A stretch of DNA of 9,133 nucleotides from Pseudomonadota bacterium (GTDB taxonomy: Bacteria > Pseudomonadota > Alphaproteobacteria > Rhizobiales > Rhizobiaceae). The notes under the pieces are model-generated. The model was given only the letters and a program-made list of their open reading frames with translations. It was not told where the DNA came from and searched no databases. Location: assembly GCA_023433855.1 (NCBI GenBank), contig JAEYTV010000506.1:1-9133 (forward strand), read 5' to 3'. A program made the position numbers and the translations under genes. The stretch's first letter is position 1. Each line of letters starts with the position of its first letter. Below are positions 7,114-9,133 of the stretch, one piece after another.

Positions 7114-8388
7114 ATGAAACGCATCATGTCATTTGCCATTCTGGCAACTACGGCGCTCGCACTTGCTTCGCCGGCCCTTGCCCAGACGGTTTTCGTATCC
7201 ACCCAGCTTCGCCCGATTGAAGAGGCGACGGTCGTGCGCCAAGACCTGCTGAAGGGTATCGACGGAGTGGACTACGTGGTCGAGGAGCCGCCGCAGTTCG
7301 CCGTCCGCATGGAGGCAGAGCGCCAGGCGGGCAAGCACACCATCAGCCTCGTCGGCGCGCTGCATGGCGAGCTGTCGCCACTCGCGGACAAGGAGCAGCT
7401 CGAGCCGCTCGATGAGCTTGCCAAGAAGCTTGCGGATGGCGGCATGCCGCAGTCGGTCCTCGATCTCGGCAAGCTCGGCAAGTCCAACCAGCAGTATATT
7501 CCGTGGATGCAGGCGACCTATGTCATGGCCGCCCACAAGGACGCGCTGCAGTACCTGCCGCAGGGGGCCGACATCAATGCGCTCACCTATGACCAGCTCA
7601 TCGAATGGGGCAAGGCGATGCAGGAGGCCACAGGCCAGCCGCAGATCGGCTTCCCGGCCGGCCCGAAGGGCCTGATGGCGCGCTATTTCCAAGGCTACTT
7701 CTACCCGTCCTTCACCGGTGGCGTGGTGCGCACCTTCAAGAACGCCGATGCTGCAGCAGGCTGGGAAAAGCTGAAGGCTCTCTGGGCCTATGTGAACCCG
7801 AACTCCACCAACTACGACTTCATGCAGGAGCCGCTGGCAGCTGGCGAGGTCATGGTAGCCTGGGATCACGTGGCGCGCCTGAAGAACGCCATCTCGGCAA
7901 CGCCCGACGACTATGTCGTCTTCCCTGCCCCGGCGGGACCCAAAGGACGTGGCTACATGCCGGTCATCGCAGGCCTTGGCATCCCGAAAGGCGCACCGGA
8001 TGCAGCCGCAGCGACCAAGATCATCGAGCACCTCACCACCCAGGACACGCAGTTGCTGACCGCCTCCAAGGTCGGATTCTTCCCGACGCTCAACGTCGAG
8101 CTTCCGCCAGATCTGGACAAGGGCGTGGCGCTTCTCGCCGGTGCCGTCACCAAGACGCAGGGCGCCTCCGACGCCGTGATCTCGCTGCTGCCGGTCGGCC
8201 TTGGCGACAAGGGCGGCGAGTTCAACAAGGTCTACATGGATGCCTTCCAACTCATCGTGCTGCAGGAGCAGCCTGTCGGCGAGGTGCTTGAGAAGCAAGG
8301 CGCCGCGATGGCCAAGCTGATGGCCGATACCAAGGCCCCGTGCTGGGCTCCTGACGCCAACAGTGACGGTGCCTGCCCGGTCGAATGA
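7114..8388 (+). CDS. CUT1-family ABC transporter periplasmic sugar-binding protein
   Basis: 424 residues from the ATG at 7114, preceded by a strong AAGGAGG (7102-7108) 5 bases upstream. An earlier in-frame ATG at 7072 overlaps the regulator stop but would put 14 charged residues ahead of the signal peptide, so it is not chosen. The signal peptide is MKRIMSFAILATTALALA followed by SPALA, with signal peptidase I cleavage expected after A23. There is no lipobox, so the protein should be free in the periplasm. Length and motifs (QATYVMAAHKDAL, LTYDQLIEWGKAM, AAGEVMVAWDHV, KVGFFPTLN) fit family 1 extracellular sugar-binding proteins. The mature protein has only two cysteines, C410 and C421, in the C-terminal tail, possibly a disulfide. 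The gene lies 38 bp after the LacI-type regulator and ahead of a permease gene. The ligand cannot be deduced; a sugar or oligosaccharide is likely. Confidence 0.9.
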   Translation: MKRIMSFAILATTALALASPALAQTVFVSTQLRPIEEATVVRQDLLKGIDGVDYVVEEPPQFAVRMEAERQAGKHTISLVGALHGELSPLADKEQLEPLDELAKKLADGGMPQSVLDLGKLGKSNQQYIPWMQATYVMAAHKDALQYLPQGADINALTYDQLIEWGKAMQEATGQPQIGFPAGPKGLMARYFQGYFYPSFTGGVVRTFKNADAAAGWEKLKALWAYVNPNSTNYDFMQEPLAAGEVMVAWDHVARLKNAISATPDDYVVFPAPAGPKGRGYMPVIAGLGIPKGAPDAAAATKIIEHLTTQDTQLLTASKVGFFPTLNVELPPDLDKGVALLAGAVTKTQGASDAVISLLPVGLGDKGGEFNKVYMDAFQLIVLQEQPVGEVLEKQGAAMAKLMADTKAPCWAPDANSDGACPVE

Positions 8389-8424
8389 CACCGGCTGACA
8401 CTTCGAGGGCCTCGTAAGGTCGAA

Positions 8425-8452
8425 GGTATCCGGGCGGATCCGCCCGGGTACC
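8425..8452 (+). terminator. Strong intercistronic hairpin without U-tract (mRNA stabiliser or attenuator)
   Basis: A 28-base near-perfect palindrome (left arm GGTATCCGGGCGGA, right arm TCCGCCCGGGTACC) with a single G-U wobble at 8429/8448. It lies in the 91-bp gap between the binding-protein and permease genes. CCAAACCCAAATT follows rather than a T-run, so it is not a classic intrinsic terminator. Hairpins here in binding-protein-dependent operons commonly protect the upstream mRNA or reduce readthrough, giving excess binding protein. A weaker stem (CTTCGA at 8401-8406 with TCGAAG at 8420-8425) lies just before it and shares base 8425. Confidence 0.7.
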
Positions 8453-8479
8453 AAACCCAAATTCTCCGAGGCGGGAGCC

Positions 8480-9133
8480 ATGACACAGAACCGAACCTGG
8501 ACCCCTTATCTGCTGATCCTGCCCTCCGTCGTCTTCCTGGCGCTGCTCTTCATCGTGCCGCTGGTCCAGACGATATGGCTGGCCGTGTCTGATCAGGGAG
8601 TGCCATCGCTGGACAACATGCAGCGCATGGTGTCCGACATCAATTTCACCCGCTCGGTCCAGAATACCTTCCTGCTGACGCTGGCGGTTGTGCCCGTGCA
8701 GATCGCCATCGCGCTGGCTATGGGAACCATGGTCGCCAAGATCAGCCGCGGTCGCGAAACGATTCTCTGGGTGTGGACGATCCCGCTCGGGATCTCCGAT
8801 CTCGCTGCTGGACTGGTCTGGCTGTCGATCCTGCAGAACAACGGTTATCTTAACTCGCTTCTCTATGGCCTTGGCGTCATCAGCCGTCCGACGGGGTGGC
8901 TCTCCTACCAGACGCCAGTTGCGTTGTTCATCGGGATCGCCGTTGCTGAAATCTGGCGCGGTACGGCGATCGTCATGGTTATCATCGTGGCTGGGCTCAA
9001 CCAGGTCCCGAAGGAGTTCAAGGAAGCTGCCGAGATTTTCGGCGCCGGTCCCTGGACGCGTTTCCGCAAGATCACTCTGCCTCTCATCCGCCCGGCGCTG
9101 CAGTCGGCGCTGATCCTCCGCACGGTCCTCGCC
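8480..9133 (+). CDS. CUT1-family ABC transporter permease (MalF/UgpA type), 3' truncated by window edge
   Basis: The ATG at 8480 opens a frame that stays open to the right edge (218 complete codons, no stop). GAGG at 8468-8471, 8 bases upstream, is a good ribosome site. The N-terminus (MTQNRTWTPYLLILPSVVF) is typical of MalF/UgpA-like subunits, with hydrophobic segments near residues 10-34, 61-83, 95-118 and 145-171. The cytoplasmic EAA loop that docks on the ATPase is canonical: E182-A-A-x3-G188-x9-I198-x-L200-P201. It should form the inner-membrane channel with a second permease (MalG/UgpE type) and an ATPase, expected just beyond the window. It follows the binding-protein gene after a 91-bp gap holding a strong hairpin. 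About a quarter to a third of a typical 290-300 residue subunit is missing. Confidence 0.92.
   Translation, partial: MTQNRTWTPYLLILPSVVFLALLFIVPLVQTIWLAVSDQGVPSLDNMQRMVSDINFTRSVQNTFLLTLAVVPVQIAIALAMGTMVAKISRGRETILWVWTIPLGISDLAAGLVWLSILQNNGYLNSLLYGLGVISRPTGWLSYQTPVALFIGIAVAEIWRGTAIVMVIIVAGLNQVPKEFKEAAEIFGAGPWTRFRKITLPLIRPALQSALILRTVLA

Noticed and set aside
7129..8481. Minus-strand open frame of 450 codons
   Set aside because: Antisense to the binding-protein gene, which has a signal peptide, ribosome site and family motifs.

Overview
This window looks like a high-GC alphaproteobacterium, most likely from the Rhizobiales (Rhizobium/Sinorhizobium/Agrobacterium type). The evidence is codon use rich in G/C third positions, tandem dimethylglycine-dehydrogenase-like flavoproteins, an AglR-like LacI regulator and a CUT1 sugar ABC transporter. 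This placement is an inference from gene content, not from a phylogenetic marker. All confident genes are on the + strand, in two apparent operons.

Region 1 (1-5755) is a methylamine or quaternary-amine catabolic operon. It starts with the C-terminal two thirds of one FAD/GcvT flavoprotein, cut by the window edge. A complete paralogue of the same architecture follows, overlapping it by 4 bp (ATGA). Next come a Rieske non-heme iron oxygenase of the glycine betaine/stachydrine/carnitine type and a small CENP-V/GFA-family zinc protein. The likely logic is as follows. The Rieske enzyme oxidatively removes an N-methyl group from a quaternary ammonium compound and releases formaldehyde. The flavoproteins remove methyl groups from the resulting tertiary and secondary amines, with folate as a possible one-carbon acceptor. 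The GFA-like protein may help detoxify formaldehyde. The exact substrate cannot be read from the sequence, and no reductase partner for the Rieske enzyme is visible here.

Region 2 (5756-6061) is the only stretch of about 300 bases without a confident gene. It holds an unassigned minus-strand open frame (5752-5964) that reads like the C-terminal end of a truncated gene and whose stop overlaps the stop of the GFA gene. It also holds two identical perfect 14-bp palindromes (CCAAAACGTTTTGG) centred 22 bp apart, just ahead of the regulator gene. These are very probably operators for the LacI-family protein.

Region 3 (6062-9133) is a sugar-uptake operon: a LacI-family regulator, a periplasmic CUT1-type solute-binding protein, and the first part of a MalF/UgpA-type permease running off the right edge. 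A strong GC-rich hairpin lies between the binding-protein and permease genes, as expected for a stabiliser or attenuator that gives more binding protein than membrane subunits. No rRNA, tRNA, CRISPR array, insertion sequence or phage gene was seen. Nothing here is clearly a new system. The most notable points are the diverged active site of the first flavoprotein, the glutamate-type Rieske centre, the twin operators and the gene remnant at the operon junction.
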